A DNA stretch of 64,000 nt from Tamlana sp. I1 (GCF_015355625.1 NZ_JACLAF010000007.1:169399-233398), one strand, 5' to 3'. Shown: positions 25,836-35,740, numbered from the stretch's first letter. The notes: generated from the letters alone by a model not told the origin. Numbers and translations are program-made.

Positions 25836-26282
25836 TTAGCTATTGGATTGATTGTAGATTTTTTTATTACAAACCATGTCGTTAATTACTTCGGACACTT
25901 CATAAAAGTGTTTTAATTGTTCCTCGGAGACATTTTTTTTAATGGCTTCATTAAAAAGGAGTACTTTTTCTTTTGAATAGTCTCTTTTTTCTCTTCCATT
26001 TTCGGTGAGTGAAATAATAACACCGCGACCATCTTCTGGATTTGGCTTTCGGTTTATTAGTCCTTTTATTTCCATGGATTTTAAAATTCGTGATAAACTT
26101 GTGGCTTCCATGCCCATTTTAGGCCCTAATGCGGTTGATGGTGTTCCTTTTTCTGGGTCGATACTAAGTAGGGTAAAACCAGTCGCCATGGTGCTGTCAA
26201 ATTTGGCAGCTTCTTCGTTATACATTTTTTGAACCGCTAACCAGGTTGTCCTTAATATATAATCGATGGTTTTGTCTTTCAT
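25836..26282 (-). CDS. MarR-family regulator of the beta-oxidation operon
   Basis: A 148-residue winged-helix regulator with a MarR core: KMGMEATSLSRILKSMEIKGLI (recognition region) and PEDGRGVIISLTENG (wing). I start it at the ATG at 26282 (MKDKTIDYIL). A longer frame to 26345 would run through the predicted promoter and operator. As first gene of the fad operon it probably represses its own operon and is released by acyl-CoAs, as for other fatty-acid-responsive regulators. The ligand is inferred. Confidence 0.88.
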   Translation of the reverse strand: MKDKTIDYILRTTWLAVQKMYNEEAAKFDSTMATGFTLLSIDPEKGTPSTALGPKMGMEATSLSRILKSMEIKGLINRKPNPEDGRGVIISLTENGREKRDYSKEKVLLFNEAIKKNVSEEQLKHFYEVSEVINDMVCNKKIYNQSNS

Positions 26283-26304
26283 TTTTATATTTGGTTGGTT
26301 TTCC

Positions 26305-26340
26305 CAAATATATGAAATTTTATTATGCATGCATAATAAA
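26305..26340 (-). promoter_or_regulatory. fad operon promoter with palindromic operator
   Basis: A perfect 22-bp palindrome at 26319-26340, centred on TGCATGCA, lies just upstream of TATATTTG (26312-26305, minus strand), an exact TAnnTTTG -7 box 22 bp before the marR ATG. A symmetric site here would cover the -14 to -35 region, a normal place for a MarR dimer to block transcription. Confidence 0.7.
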
Positions 26341-26438
26341 GGCATGTGAAATTTATGCTGTTTTTTTATTAAAAAGTAAAGGTGTTAAGGATAGTTGTAG
26401 GTTTTGTTTGTTTTATGATCATACGTATTAAAAAGAGA

Positions 26439-28019
26439 TTAGTTGTCCTTCATTTTAGTAAAATCTAAATCAGGGTAATTGTTGCTAGGGACTGTTATAG
26501 GTGAAATACCTTTCATTTTAAAACCTATAGCTTTACCTTCTTCATCCAATTGAAACATGACGAAGGCATCGGTGTCTGGCATACCAAAATCAGTCCATTT
26601 TACAGCAAAGGTGTTTGCTTTATAGAAGTACATGGGGCCAGATAATTTCGGAGAACGTAAGGATTCAAACCAGAGTTTATTTTCTTTATTTGAGATTTCT
26701 ACGGTGCCTAGCCAAGGGTCCTTGTAGGAACCTATATAGTTTTTTAAATCGAGATGTTTGGTATCGGTTGTTTTAACCGTAGCCCATACTTTATCGACCA
26801 CAGCATCAGCTTCAGTATTATCGAAATTTAGCCTGTCTTTATAAGTCTTTATCCAATCAAATTCATTCAAACCTAAATATTTATCTAAAATAGTTTGGGT
26901 AACGGCATTGATTAAGCCATAACCATCAAAGGCGGTGTTTGTTAGCACCATAATACCAAGGTTTAAGTCTGGAATTAAGGTAATTCTATTCTCCATAAAA
27001 CCGCCTATATGTGAAGCCTGTAAATGACCGTTAATATCCTTTAATCCCCAGCCTAATCCAACTCCTGAGAAATTTGAATGGTATCTTGGGTTTTTAGATT
27101 GAGTTATTACCGTGTGGATTTTCCATATTTCTTGAAGATTTTTTTCAGAAAAAAGTTGCTGCTTCAAATCTGGGCCATATTTTCCTTTATTAAGATGAAG
27201 AAGCATCCAACTCATCATATCATGGGCATTAGAGTAAACGAAGTCAAGTTCAAGAGCATCTTTTACCTTTTTATTATCCCAATTAGGAGTTTCTTCAATG
27301 TTTAATTTGTTTTCCTTGCTGATATGAAATTTTGAGACATTGGGTTTATTTAAAGTTTTGGAATAGCCATAACAGGAATTGTTCATTTTAAGTGGTTCTA
27401 AAATTCGTTTCTGAATAAATGCTCCGTAAGAAATACCACTAATTCTGGTAATAATTTCCCTTGCTACCAAAAAGAGAACGGTATTGTAAGCGGCCTCTGT
27501 TCTAAAAGCTGATACAGGTTTAAAGTATTGGTAGTTCGTTAGAACATCATTCATTGTAAAATCTGAGCCTGTAGGCATCAGCACCAAGTCTCCAGCACCT
27601 TCTGCTAAACCACTACGATGCGTGATGAGGTCGATAATGTTGAAGTTGTTTGTAACGTAAGCATTATACATTTTAAATTCTGGAATATGCTTAATTACGG
27701 GGTCATTCCATGTTAGTTTACCTTCATCAACAAGAATAGCTAGGGCTGCTGCGGTAAATGCTTTTGTGTTTGAAGAGATGCCAAAATTGGTGTTTTCATC
27801 TACCTTCTTATGAGTTTCTATAGAGGTTACGCCGTATCCTTTTTGAATAATAACTTTGCCGTCTTTTACTACGGCAATAGCCGCACCAGCTACTGTGAAG
27901 TTATCCATGGATTTTTTAACAATGGCATCAATTTCCTTGGCAGAAACTTGTGAAAAAGAAAGCTGTGAAAAAAGCCCAAGCAAAAGTAATCGTACTAAAA
28001 TTGTGTATTTTTTACTCAT
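26439..28019 (-). CDS. Exported beta-lactamase-fold serine hydrolase
   Basis: A 526-residue protein with a signal peptide (about 1-23) and a class C beta-lactamase/DD-peptidase-like domain. The catalytic motif SxxK is S83-N-T-K86; a Tyr motif (AAYNTVLF) and SHIGGF in place of the KTG/HTG triad follow. The C-terminal 120 residues form a separate small beta domain (SYKDPWLGTVEISNKENKLW, DUF3471-like). The substrate is unknown: family members include esterases and peptidases, and true beta-lactamase activity is not implied. It has its own transcription unit. Confidence 0.88.
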   Translation of the reverse strand: MSKKYTILVRLLLLGLFSQLSFSQVSAKEIDAIVKKSMDNFTVAGAAIAVVKDGKVIIQKGYGVTSIETHKKVDENTNFGISSNTKAFTAAALAILVDEGKLTWNDPVIKHIPEFKMYNAYVTNNFNIIDLITHRSGLAEGAGDLVLMPTGSDFTMNDVLTNYQYFKPVSAFRTEAAYNTVLFLVAREIITRISGISYGAFIQKRILEPLKMNNSCYGYSKTLNKPNVSKFHISKENKLNIEETPNWDNKKVKDALELDFVYSNAHDMMSWMLLHLNKGKYGPDLKQQLFSEKNLQEIWKIHTVITQSKNPRYHSNFSGVGLGWGLKDINGHLQASHIGGFMENRITLIPDLNLGIMVLTNTAFDGYGLINAVTQTILDKYLGLNEFDWIKTYKDRLNFDNTEADAVVDKVWATVKTTDTKHLDLKNYIGSYKDPWLGTVEISNKENKLWFESLRSPKLSGPMYFYKANTFAVKWTDFGMPDTDAFVMFQLDEEGKAIGFKMKGISPITVPSNNYPDLDFTKMKDN

Positions 28020-28105
28020 AGTCCTTAGTATTAAAGGTTTATGTAATAAATATACGAAAAATTAGTCCTGTTAATATGAAAAATAAAGTCTAGCTATTCC
28101 TGGTA

Positions 28106-29878
28106 TTAAGGCCTATAAATTTTTTCAATAAGATCATGGTACATGTCTTTAATTACTGCTCTTCGCATTTTCATAGTAGGGGTAAGGTGTCCAGTTTTTA
28201 TAGACCACACATCTGGGGTTAATCTAAAGGTTTTAATTTGTTCCCACTTACCAAATTTTTTGTTACAATGGTCTATTTCCTTTTGAATGCGTTTTTGAAT
28301 AATTTCAGAGCTAGAAATAGCTTCATTTGTGTTTTCTAGGTTAAGCTTTTTTCTATTGGCCCATTCACGAATAAATTCAAAATTAGGTTGAATAAGTGCT
28401 GCTGGCATCTTTTCACCTTCACCAATCACCATAATTTGTTCAATAAATCGCGATTGTTTTAAATCGTTTTCAAGTAATGTAGGAATTACATATTTCCCTC
28501 CAGAAGTCTTAAACATTTCCTTTTTTCGGCCTGTAATTTTTAAAAAGCCATCACCATCAATTTCGCCTTTATCGCCTGTGTGAAAATAGTCGCCCGTCAT
28601 AACACTGGCTGTTTTTTCAGGATCTTTATAGTAGCCCATCATTACATTTGGTCCCTTAATAAGGATTTCACCATCTTCGGCAATTTTTACTTCCACATTA
28701 GGGATAGGTTTTCCAACAGTACCTATTTTAAACATGTTATCGGCATATTTCCCAACGGAAACAACTGGCGAAGTTTCTGTTAGTCCGTAACCTTCCATAA
28801 CTTGCATGCCAGCTGCTGAGAATATTCTAGCCAATCTGGGTTGTAAAGCAGCACTACCAGAAACCATGGTGTACAGTTCGCCCCCTAAAGCTTCGCGCCA
28901 TTTGCTAAAAATAAGTTTATTGGCAAGGCTCAATTTTAATTCGTACCAAGCTCCGTTTTGTTTATAGGGTTCCCAAATTTCGCCTAAACCCACAGCCCAA
29001 AAGAAAAGCGCCTTTTTTATGCCAGTAAGTTCAGTGCCTTTTTCCATGATTTTATCGTAAACCTTTTCTAAAAGTCGCGGTACTACGCTCATGAGATTTG
29101 GGTTGATTTCTTTAGCGTTATCGGCTATTTTATCAAGACTTTCAGCATAATAAATCGAAGTTCCTGCGTGTTGGTAGATGTAAATTAAAACGCGTTCGAA
29201 AATATGACAAATGGGTAAAAAGCTTAAAACTTTGGTTTTTTCACCTCTTAAAGGTAATCTTGACATACTGCCTAATACATTGCTTGTAATGTTCCAATGT
29301 GAAAGCATAACGCCTTTAGGTTTTCCGGTGGTTCCAGAAGTGTAAATGATGGTTGCTAAATCGGATGGTTTTACAGCTGCTTTTCTAGCTTCTACATCGT
29401 TTTGATTTGAGGTGTCTGCACCAAGTTCTAACAATTCAGAATAGTGTTTGCAGCCTTTTATATGATTAAAGGAATAGATCTCCTTTAGTTTTGTTTGATC
29501 TTTAACTTGATTGACTTTTTCATAAACTTCTTCATCTGAAACAAAGCAATATGTCGATTCACTATGAATAAGGACATAGGCATAATCTTCAGCAGAAATA
29601 GTAGGGTAAATAGGAATGTTTTGTGCTCCAACTTGAAGCACCCCTATATCTACAATATTCCATTCGGTACGGTTAGAAGAGGAAATAACGGCAATTTTAT
29701 CGTCCTTATTAACGCCAAGTTTTAATAATGCGCGACTCATCGCATTGGCTTTATCTACATAGTCTTGAGTAGAGGTTTTAACCCATTCGCCATCATATTT
29801 TGTTACAAAAGCGGCGTCTGTAGGCTTATTTTCAAGCTGATAATAAGGAAAATCAAATAGTCTAGTTATCTCAGTCAT
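28106..29878 (-). CDS. fadD: Long-chain acyl-CoA synthetase
   Basis: A 590-residue adenylate-forming ligase activating fatty acids to acyl-CoA. The AMP-binding motif IIYTSGTTGKPKG lies near residues 177-189. EGYGLTETSP, YFHTGDKGEIDGDGFLKITG and the catalytic-lysine region near the C-terminus are present, with IYIYQHAGTSIYYAESLDKI typical of the long-chain group. It would feed acyl-CoA to the fad operon but is transcribed separately. It is divergent from pflB across a 388-bp intergenic region. Confidence 0.92.
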   Translation of the reverse strand: MTEITRLFDFPYYQLENKPTDAAFVTKYDGEWVKTSTQDYVDKANAMSRALLKLGVNKDDKIAVISSSNRTEWNIVDIGVLQVGAQNIPIYPTISAEDYAYVLIHSESTYCFVSDEEVYEKVNQVKDQTKLKEIYSFNHIKGCKHYSELLELGADTSNQNDVEARKAAVKPSDLATIIYTSGTTGKPKGVMLSHWNITSNVLGSMSRLPLRGEKTKVLSFLPICHIFERVLIYIYQHAGTSIYYAESLDKIADNAKEINPNLMSVVPRLLEKVYDKIMEKGTELTGIKKALFFWAVGLGEIWEPYKQNGAWYELKLSLANKLIFSKWREALGGELYTMVSGSAALQPRLARIFSAAGMQVMEGYGLTETSPVVSVGKYADNMFKIGTVGKPIPNVEVKIAEDGEILIKGPNVMMGYYKDPEKTASVMTGDYFHTGDKGEIDGDGFLKITGRKKEMFKTSGGKYVIPTLLENDLKQSRFIEQIMVIGEGEKMPAALIQPNFEFIREWANRKKLNLENTNEAISSSEIIQKRIQKEIDHCNKKFGKWEQIKTFRLTPDVWSIKTGHLTPTMKMRRAVIKDMYHDLIEKIYRP

Positions 29879-30170
29879 AATCTGTGTTATCGTGTGGTGT
29901 ATTGCAAAGTATGAAATTAAATAAGATTTTCAAATAGGCGATAAAATATTAAATAAACATTTGTTAATTGTTCTTGAATGGTTCACACTGTAAAAAGCTC
30001 ATTTTTATGAGTTTGCTAATGTTTAGTCTGTAAATCAATTAATTTATAATGTTTGGAATATTAATGATGCTTTTTATGAAGAAAAATGATGATAATTTTA
30101 GATAAAATGAGATTGATTTAGTCAATTTCAAACGTTTTCGTAAGTAGGAATATTTTTATTTAAATGGAAA
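29879..30170. other. AT-rich fadD-pflB intergenic region
   Basis: No open frame or RNA is recognised here. The region is strongly AT-rich. It holds one more imperfect Fnr-like inverted repeat, TTGATTTAGTCAA at 30113-30125, with a 13-base rather than 14-base span. This lies about 58 bp upstream of the better-spaced site in the pflB promoter. Confidence 0.4.
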
Positions 30171-30214
30171 CTGATTTTTGTCAGTTTATTACTTTAATCG
30201 TGGTCATACCTTTG
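30171..30214 (+). promoter_or_regulatory. Predicted Fnr-type promoter of pflB
   Basis: CTGATTTTTGTCAG (30171-30184) is a TGAY-N4-RTCA inverted repeat. After exactly 22 bases comes TACCTTTG (30207-30214), an exact TAnnTTTG -7 box, giving a 53-base stretch before the ATG. Repeat sequence and spacing match the ccoS and ccoI promoters. Anaerobic Fnr activation of pfl is well known in enterobacteria; the parallel here is inferred. Confidence 0.72.
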
Positions 30215-30266
30215 TATACATCAATCAAAACAAAGAATTTTTTTTCAAAAGATTAATATAAAACAC

Positions 30267-32492
30267 ATGGAAGTAAAACAGTTTAAAAACGGAATTTGGA
30301 CGGAGAAGATTAATGTTAGAGATTTTGTATTTCAGAATATTACTCCTTACCATGGAACTCATGAATTTTTAGTTGGACCAAGCGAGAAAACTAACAAATT
30401 ATGGGAAGTTTGTAAAGTTGCGACCCAAGAAGAGAGACAAAGAAACGGTGTACGTGCCGTAGATACAGAGGTAATTTCTTCAGTAAACGCTTTTGAAGCG
30501 GGATATATAGATAAAGACAATGAAGTTATTGTTGGTTTACAAACAGATGAGTTATTAAAGCGTGCTATGAAACCTTTTGGAGGTTTTAAAGTGGTTCAAA
30601 AAGCTTTACAGGAACAAGGTGTAAAACCTAATGATAATTTAACCGAATTATTTTCTAAATACGTTAAAACCCATAACGATGGTGTTTTTGATGCATATAA
30701 TGCTGAAATTAGAAAATTCCGTTCTTTAGGATTTTTAACAGGGTTGCCAGATAATTATGCTAGAGGTAGAATAATTGGAGATTATCGTCGTGTGGCTCTT
30801 TACGGAATTAACGCTTTAATTGAAGCTAAAAAAGTAGACTTAAGCAACATCACTGGACCAATGACAGAAGCTGTTATTCGTTTACGTGAAGAAGTATCAT
30901 CACAAATAAAAGCATTAAATGAAATGCTTGAGTTAGGTGCTAAATACGATTTAGATTTAGGTCGCCCAGCTGAAAACGCTCAAGAAGCGGTACAATGGAC
31001 ATACATGGCATATTTAGCAGCTGTAAAAGAGCAAGATGGTGCTGCGATGTCTTTAGGAAATGTATCAACGTTCTTAGATATTTATATCGAGAATGATTTA
31101 CAAGAAGGTTTAATTACTGAGGAACAAGCTCAAGAATACATCGATCAATTCGTTATGAAATTACGTATGGTACGTCACTTAAGAATGGCGACTTACGATG
31201 AAATTTTTGCAGGCGATCCTACTTGGGTAACCGAGGCTATTGGTGGTATGTTTGAAGATGGCAGAACAAAAGTTACAAAAACATCGTTCCGTTTCTTAAA
31301 TACCTTATATAATTTAGGGCCTTCACCAGAACCGAATATGACGATTTTATGGTCTCAAGAGTTACCACAAAATTTTAAAGATTATTGTGCTAAAGTATCG
31401 ATTGATACTTCTTCAATTCAGTTTGAAAATGACAATTTAATGCGTGCACAACGTGGATCTGATGATTACGGAATTGCATGTTGTGTGTCTTACCAAAGCT
31501 TAGGGAAATCTATTCAGTTTTTTGGAGCACGTACCAACTTAGCTAAAACATTATTGTTGGCTGTTAATGGCGGACGTTGTGAAAATACTGGAAAACCTAT
31601 GGTTGATGGTATTAAGGAATTGGATGGTGAGTATTTAGATTTTGATACTGTAATGACGAACTTTAAAATCGCTATGAAAGAAGTGGCTCGTGTGTATAAC
31701 GATTCGATGAATATTATTCACTACATGCACGATAAGTACTATTACGAAAAAGCACAAATGGCTTTAATCGATACTAACCCAGGCATCAATATTGCCTATG
31801 GTATTGCGGGATTGTCTATTGTAGCCGATTCACTTTCAGCTATTAAATATGCGAAAGTAAAACCGATTAGAAATGAAGATGGTTTAACGGTTGATTTTAA
31901 AATTGAAGGTGAATTTCCAAAATACGGAAATGATGACGACCGCGTAGATACTTTAGCTGCTAATGCTGTAGCAGATTTTAATAACGAGTTAAAACAATTG
32001 CCAGTTTATAAAGATGCTGAGCCAACAATGTCTGTGTTAACCATCACATCAAACGTGTCTTACGGTAAGAAAACCGGAGCTACGCCAGATGGTAGACCAA
32101 GTGGTATTGCTTTTGCTCCTGGAGCAAATCCAATGCACGGTCGTGATTGTAACGGTGCTATTGCCTCTTTAAATTCAGTTTCAAAAATTGATTATAAAGA
32201 TTCATTAGACGGTATTTCAAACACATTCTCAATGGTGCCAAAATCTTTAGGATCTTCAGAAACAGATCGTATCGACAATTTAGCAACTATTATAGATGGC
32301 TATTTCAGTAGAAATGCGCAGCACTTAAATGTGAATGTTTTAGACAGAGATATGTTAATGGATGCTATGGAGCACCCAGAGCAATATCCGCAATTAACTA
32401 TTCGTGTATCTGGTTACGCTGTTAACTTTGTAAGATTAACAAGAGAGCAGCAATTGGAAGTGATTACACGTTCTTTCCACGAATCCATGTAG
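30267..32492 (+). CDS. pflB: Formate C-acetyltransferase (pyruvate formate-lyase)
   Basis: A 741-residue glycyl-radical enzyme converting pyruvate and CoA to acetyl-CoA and formate. The active-site Cys pair is C405-C406 (GIACCVSYQ), and the glycyl radical site is RVSGYAVNF near the C-terminus (G716). [20 protein letters not shown] and [17 protein letters not shown] confirm the PFL proper rather than a diol-dehydratase relative. It is first in a pflB-pflA-focA cluster and is preceded by a predicted Fnr-type promoter, so fermentation under low oxygen is expected. Confidence 0.97.
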   Translation: MEVKQFKNGIWTEKINVRDFVFQNITPYHGTHEFLVGPSEKTNKLWEVCKVATQEERQRNGVRAVDTEVISSVNAFEAGYIDKDNEVIVGLQTDELLKRAMKPFGGFKVVQKALQEQGVKPNDNLTELFSKYVKTHNDGVFDAYNAEIRKFRSLGFLTGLPDNYARGRIIGDYRRVALYGINALIEAKKVDLSNITGPMTEAVIRLREEVSSQIKALNEMLELGAKYDLDLGRPAENAQEAVQWTYMAYLAAVKEQDGAAMSLGNVSTFLDIYIENDLQEGLITEEQAQEYIDQFVMKLRMVRHLRMATYDEIFAGDPTWVTEAIGGMFEDGRTKVTKTSFRFLNTLYNLGPSPEPNMTILWSQELPQNFKDYCAKVSIDTSSIQFENDNLMRAQRGSDDYGIACCVSYQSLGKSIQFFGARTNLAKTLLLAVNGGRCENTGKPMVDGIKELDGEYLDFDTVMTNFKIAMKEVARVYNDSMNIIHYMHDKYYYEKAQMALIDTNPGINIAYGIAGLSIVADSLSAIKYAKVKPIRNEDGLTVDFKIEGEFPKYGNDDDRVDTLAANAVADFNNELKQLPVYKDAEPTMSVLTITSNVSYGKKTGATPDGRPSGIAFAPGANPMHGRDCNGAIASLNSVSKIDYKDSLDGISNTFSMVPKSLGSSETDRIDNLATIIDGYFSRNAQHLNVNVLDRDMLMDAMEHPEQYPQLTIRVSGYAVNFVRLTREQQLEVITRSFHESM

Positions 32493-32510
32493 AGTTTTTT
32501 ATATTTTGAG

Positions 32511-32555
32511 GAGCATCTGGAGGATAAGTTTAATAGCTTTGTCTTTCAGATGCTT
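32511..32555 (+). other. Hairpin between pflB and pflA
   Basis: A stem of about 12 bp (core AGCATCTG 32512-32519 with CAGATGCT 32547-32554) with a long loop is followed by a T-rich run. It may reduce read-through or protect the pflB mRNA, lowering pflA relative to pflB, as is usual for an activase needed in small amounts. Confidence 0.5.
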
Positions 32556-32580
32556 ATTTTTAATTTAAAACTTTAAGGTT

Positions 32581-33330
32581 ATCAAAAATCAAGACAACAT
32601 ATTAAATGTCCATTCAATTGAGTCCTTCGGAACACATGATGGGCCCGGTATTCGTTTTGTAGTTTTTTTACAAGGCTGTAAGTTGAAGTGTCTATATTGT
32701 CATAATCCAGATACTATAGAAACGTCGGGAGGTCAACCATACGAGATTGAAGAACTGGTTGAAAAGGTATTAAAAGTGAAGCCTTACTTCGGAAAAAAAG
32801 GAGGTGTTACCGTTTCTGGCGGAGAACCTTTACTGCAATCGAAAGCCCTTGTTCCTTTTTTCAAAAGATTAAAAGAAGAGGGGATACATACTAATATTGA
32901 TACTAACGGCCGATTATTAAACAACTTCGCAACAACCTTGTTAGACGATTATGCCGATTTAATCATGTTAGATATTAAGCACATGACCGAAGAAGGTTAC
33001 GAAGCCTTAACTGGGCAACGTAATATGGAAACGGCTTTAACTTTCGCTAAACATCGTGAGGAATCTGGAAAAGCGATGTGGTTGCGATATGTTTTAATTC
33101 CTGGCATTACAAACAAACCCGAATTGCTTCATGCTCTTGGCGAACATTTTAAGGATTATAAAACCATTGAGAAAATTGAAATTCAGCCGTATCATAAATT
33201 AGGTATTCACAAATGGGAAGCCTTAGGATGGGAATATGAGTTGAAAGATGCTCGTGAAAATACGAAGGAGGAAATCGATGCTGCTGTGGAAATTTTAAAT
33301 CAATATTTTAAAGAAGTTAAGGTGAACTAA
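32581..33330 (+). CDS. pflA: Pyruvate formate-lyase activating enzyme (start codon unclear)
   Basis: A radical SAM activase of about 250 residues that installs the glycyl radical on PflB. The frame open from 32569 reads NILNVHSIESFGTHDGPGIR, the canonical N-terminus, then the C-x3-C-x2-C cluster (GCKLKCLYCHNP). Next come GGVTVSGGEPLLQ and IDTNG, with WLRYVLIPGITN later in the protein. No ATG, GTG or TTG lies between the upstream stop (32566) and the first cluster Cys (32677). The first TTG, at 32683, would remove that Cys and GTHDGPG. I therefore place the start at ATC 32581, shortly after an AAGG at 32575; ATA at 32599 is the alternative. A non-standard initiator or a sequence error is implied. 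Confidence 0.85.
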   Translation: MKNQDNILNVHSIESFGTHDGPGIRFVVFLQGCKLKCLYCHNPDTIETSGGQPYEIEELVEKVLKVKPYFGKKGGVTVSGGEPLLQSKALVPFFKRLKEEGIHTNIDTNGRLLNNFATTLLDDYADLIMLDIKHMTEEGYEALTGQRNMETALTFAKHREESGKAMWLRYVLIPGITNKPELLHALGEHFKDYKTIEKIEIQPYHKLGIHKWEALGWEYELKDARENTKEEIDAAVEILNQYFKEVKVN

Positions 33331-33393
33331 AATTTTTATTTTCGTATAACTTTTGAATAAAAATTAACTTAAAGTTTACAATTAAAAAAGAAT

Positions 33394-34176
33394 ATGCACA
33401 CCCCTAAAGAAGGTATAAAAATAGTGAATGAAATAGCCTTGAATAAAGAAGGTTATAAAGTTAGTAAAACATTAATTCTTGCATTTTTAGCGGGAGCTTA
33501 CGTCGCTTTTGGAGGTTTATTAGCCATTATTATATCTGGTGGCTCTCCTGGAATAGCAGCAAATAATCCTGGGTTTGCAAAATTTTTGTTTGGCGCGGCG
33601 TTCCCACTCGGACTTATTTTGGTGGTTATTGTAGGCGCCGAACTTTTTACAGGAAATAATGCCTATTTCATTCCTAATATTTTAACCAAAAGACAGCGTG
33701 CATACGCCATGTTAAGAAATTGGGGGTTAGTGTACATAGGAAATTTTGTTGGGGCTTTGTTTGTGGCTTATGTCATCACTTATTTAACGCATCTTGTTAC
33801 AGATGCACCGTATATTGATATGGTTCATAAAATAGCCAAAAGCAAAACAAGCAATACGTTTCTAGTGACTTTTATAAAAGGGATCGGAGCCAACTGGTTG
33901 GTGTGTTTAGCAATTTGGCAAGGTATTGCCGCTAAAAACACGATTGGAAAAATAGTAGCCATTTGGATTCCCGTTATGGCTTTCGTAACGATGGGATTTG
34001 AACACAGTATTGCCAATATGTACTTTATTCCGCTATCTATTTTTGAAGGTGCCGATATTACTTGGAGTACTTTCTTTATTAAAAATTTAATTCCTGCCAC
34101 TTTAGGAAATATTGTTGGAGGCGCCTTATTTGTAGGGATGCCATATGGGTATTTGTTTGGGAAAGAAGATAATTAA
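33394..34176 (+). CDS. focA: Formate/nitrite transporter (FocA-type)
   Basis: A 260-residue channel protein with six membrane helices. Family features are AGAYVAFGGLLAIIISGG near the start, GAELFTGNN and the central KGIGANWLVCLAIW, which matches the KGIxxNxLVCLAVW pore signature. Following pflB-pflA it would export, and possibly re-import, the formate produced by PflB. A bidirectional terminator follows. Confidence 0.94.
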   Translation: MHTPKEGIKIVNEIALNKEGYKVSKTLILAFLAGAYVAFGGLLAIIISGGSPGIAANNPGFAKFLFGAAFPLGLILVVIVGAELFTGNNAYFIPNILTKRQRAYAMLRNWGLVYIGNFVGALFVAYVITYLTHLVTDAPYIDMVHKIAKSKTSNTFLVTFIKGIGANWLVCLAIWQGIAAKNTIGKIVAIWIPVMAFVTMGFEHSIANMYFIPLSIFEGADITWSTFFIKNLIPATLGNIVGGALFVGMPYGYLFGKEDN

Positions 34177-34216
34177 GAGTTTTAAGCTTTAGTTAATATC
34201 TGAAATTATTATAATA

Positions 34217-34255
34217 AAAAAGGGTGTCTTTCATGTATTGAAAAACACCCTTTTT
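34217..34255. terminator. Bidirectional terminator between focA and the TPR protein gene
   Basis: An 11-bp stem (34217-34227 with 34245-34255) is extended inside by TTTCA/TGAAA, with A and T tracts on either side. It serves the convergent focA and the gene ending at 34275. Confidence 0.88.
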
Positions 34256-34274
34256 AGTTTCCTAACTTTAAGGG

Positions 34275-35708
34275 TTATTCTCGAATAACTCTAAAGGTTT
34301 CACTTTTATCCTTATGGATTATTTTAATAATATAAACGCCACTTGGTAATTCAGATAAATTAATGCCTGTATTCTTTTTGCCTTGTTTTACTTGTTTTCC
34401 GGCGTAATCAAACACCAAAAAAACATAATCTTCAAACAGCAGATTTTTAATGTTTACTTCACCTTTTGTTGGGTTAGGATATGCATATGGTTTTTCTGCG
34501 AGTTTTGGAGTTGTAAAAGTTTCAGTTATTGTTTCAGTTATTGTTTCAGTTGTTGTTTCTACTATTTGGTTTTCATCAACAACATGTTCACATGAATAAT
34601 TAAGATAGTCTTGTAAATCGTCACGGTCGAATGTTTTTTCGTAGCCCAGTGTTTTAGCTTTGGTTAATAATTCACAAGCTTTATTGTAATTGCTTAGGTC
34701 GAAGTAAACTTCCCCTAAATTCCTATAGGCAAAAGAATTGTTGTTATTTATAATTAAGGCTTCTTCTAAATCGGCTATGCCTTTATCCGAATCGCCTAAT
34801 TTATGATATAATAAACCTCGAATGGTTCTTAGGTCTCTTTCTGCATTTTTTTCACCTCGCTTATATAAATTCGCTTTATTCTTAAAAGCGGTATTTACAC
34901 AAACCATGGCTTTATCGTATTCACCTAAATCGGTATAAGCAGCCGATAGTGCCCAATTGGCGAACGCATGGTTTGGCACCATCTCTATAGCTTTGTTTAA
35001 ATATACTATGCCTAGTCGGTAAGATTTAATTGTTATAAGGTAAGACCCCAGATTATGGTAAAGCCTACTTTCTTTAGGCGAAGCTTTTATGGCTTTCAAT
35101 TTGTATTGAATGCAGTAGTCGTGCATTTCATAATCGGCATAAATATTAGCCAAATTGTCGTAAAGACTTCCTAATATTTTCTCAGGAACTTTTTTGGTTT
35201 TTGAAATCTTTAATATGTGTTTTTCTGCTGTTTTAAAATCATTAAGAGCTAATGTGTTGTTGTCAAGATATTTTCTTATGCTTGCTCTTTGAAATCTTAA
35301 TTTTAGACTTTTAGGTTCTTCCTTTATTTCAAGATTCAGTTCTTTAAGTCTAGCATGTGCTTTTAGTACTTTTTCTTCTGTTTTTTTATTGAATTCAATG
35401 ATATGATCTGTTCTACTAATAAGTTCCCCATTGTCAAATTCCCAAGTGGTTATTTTTTCTCCAGAAGGGTTGTATTTAAATGATTTTCCTTGGTATCTGC
35501 CATTATGAAAATAAAAGCATTCGTCAAGTTTTCCAGATTTGTAATATGTTTTCAGGCTGTCTATTTTTTTGTTATCCCCATACCATTTTTCTATGGCTAC
35601 AACTTGATCACGGTACAAATAGCGTTTCGTGGTATTCGATTTTTCAGATTGCGCAAATAAATTTACAAATGAAGCTAAAAGCAGCAGACCCGTTAGTAGT
35701 TTTTTCAT
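34275..35708 (-). CDS. Exported TPR protein with type IX secretion sorting domain
   Basis: A protein of about 477 residues. I start it at the ATG at 35708 (MKKLLTGLLLLASF), giving a clear signal peptide to about residue 20. Next is a YwqK/MORN-like region (about 25-110: YYKSGKLDECFYF, YNPSGEKITTWEFDNGEL). Several TPRs follow (about 130-385), and then a low-complexity ETTTETITETITET linker coded by a near-12-bp DNA repeat. The C-terminal 70 residues (YPNPTKGEVNIKNL ... LPSGVYIIKI) are a type A T9SS sorting domain, so the protein should be secreted or surface-attached. Its function is unknown. Confidence 0.88.
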   Translation of the reverse strand: MKKLLTGLLLLASFVNLFAQSEKSNTTKRYLYRDQVVAIEKWYGDNKKIDSLKTYYKSGKLDECFYFHNGRYQGKSFKYNPSGEKITTWEFDNGELISRTDHIIEFNKKTEEKVLKAHARLKELNLEIKEEPKSLKLRFQRASIRKYLDNNTLALNDFKTAEKHILKISKTKKVPEKILGSLYDNLANIYADYEMHDYCIQYKLKAIKASPKESRLYHNLGSYLITIKSYRLGIVYLNKAIEMVPNHAFANWALSAAYTDLGEYDKAMVCVNTAFKNKANLYKRGEKNAERDLRTIRGLLYHKLGDSDKGIADLEEALIINNNNSFAYRNLGEVYFDLSNYNKACELLTKAKTLGYEKTFDRDDLQDYLNYSCEHVVDENQIVETTTETITETITETFTTPKLAEKPYAYPNPTKGEVNIKNLLFEDYVFLVFDYAGKQVKQGKKNTGINLSELPSGVYIIKIIHKDKSETFRVIRE

Positions 35709-35740
35709 AGCTTGAAAAGTACATCTTTTTTTAAACATAA

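Noticed and set aside
32683..33330. pflA starting at TTG 32683
   Set aside because: It would delete the GTHDGPGIR motif and the first Cys of the radical SAM cluster, both intact just upstream in frame.
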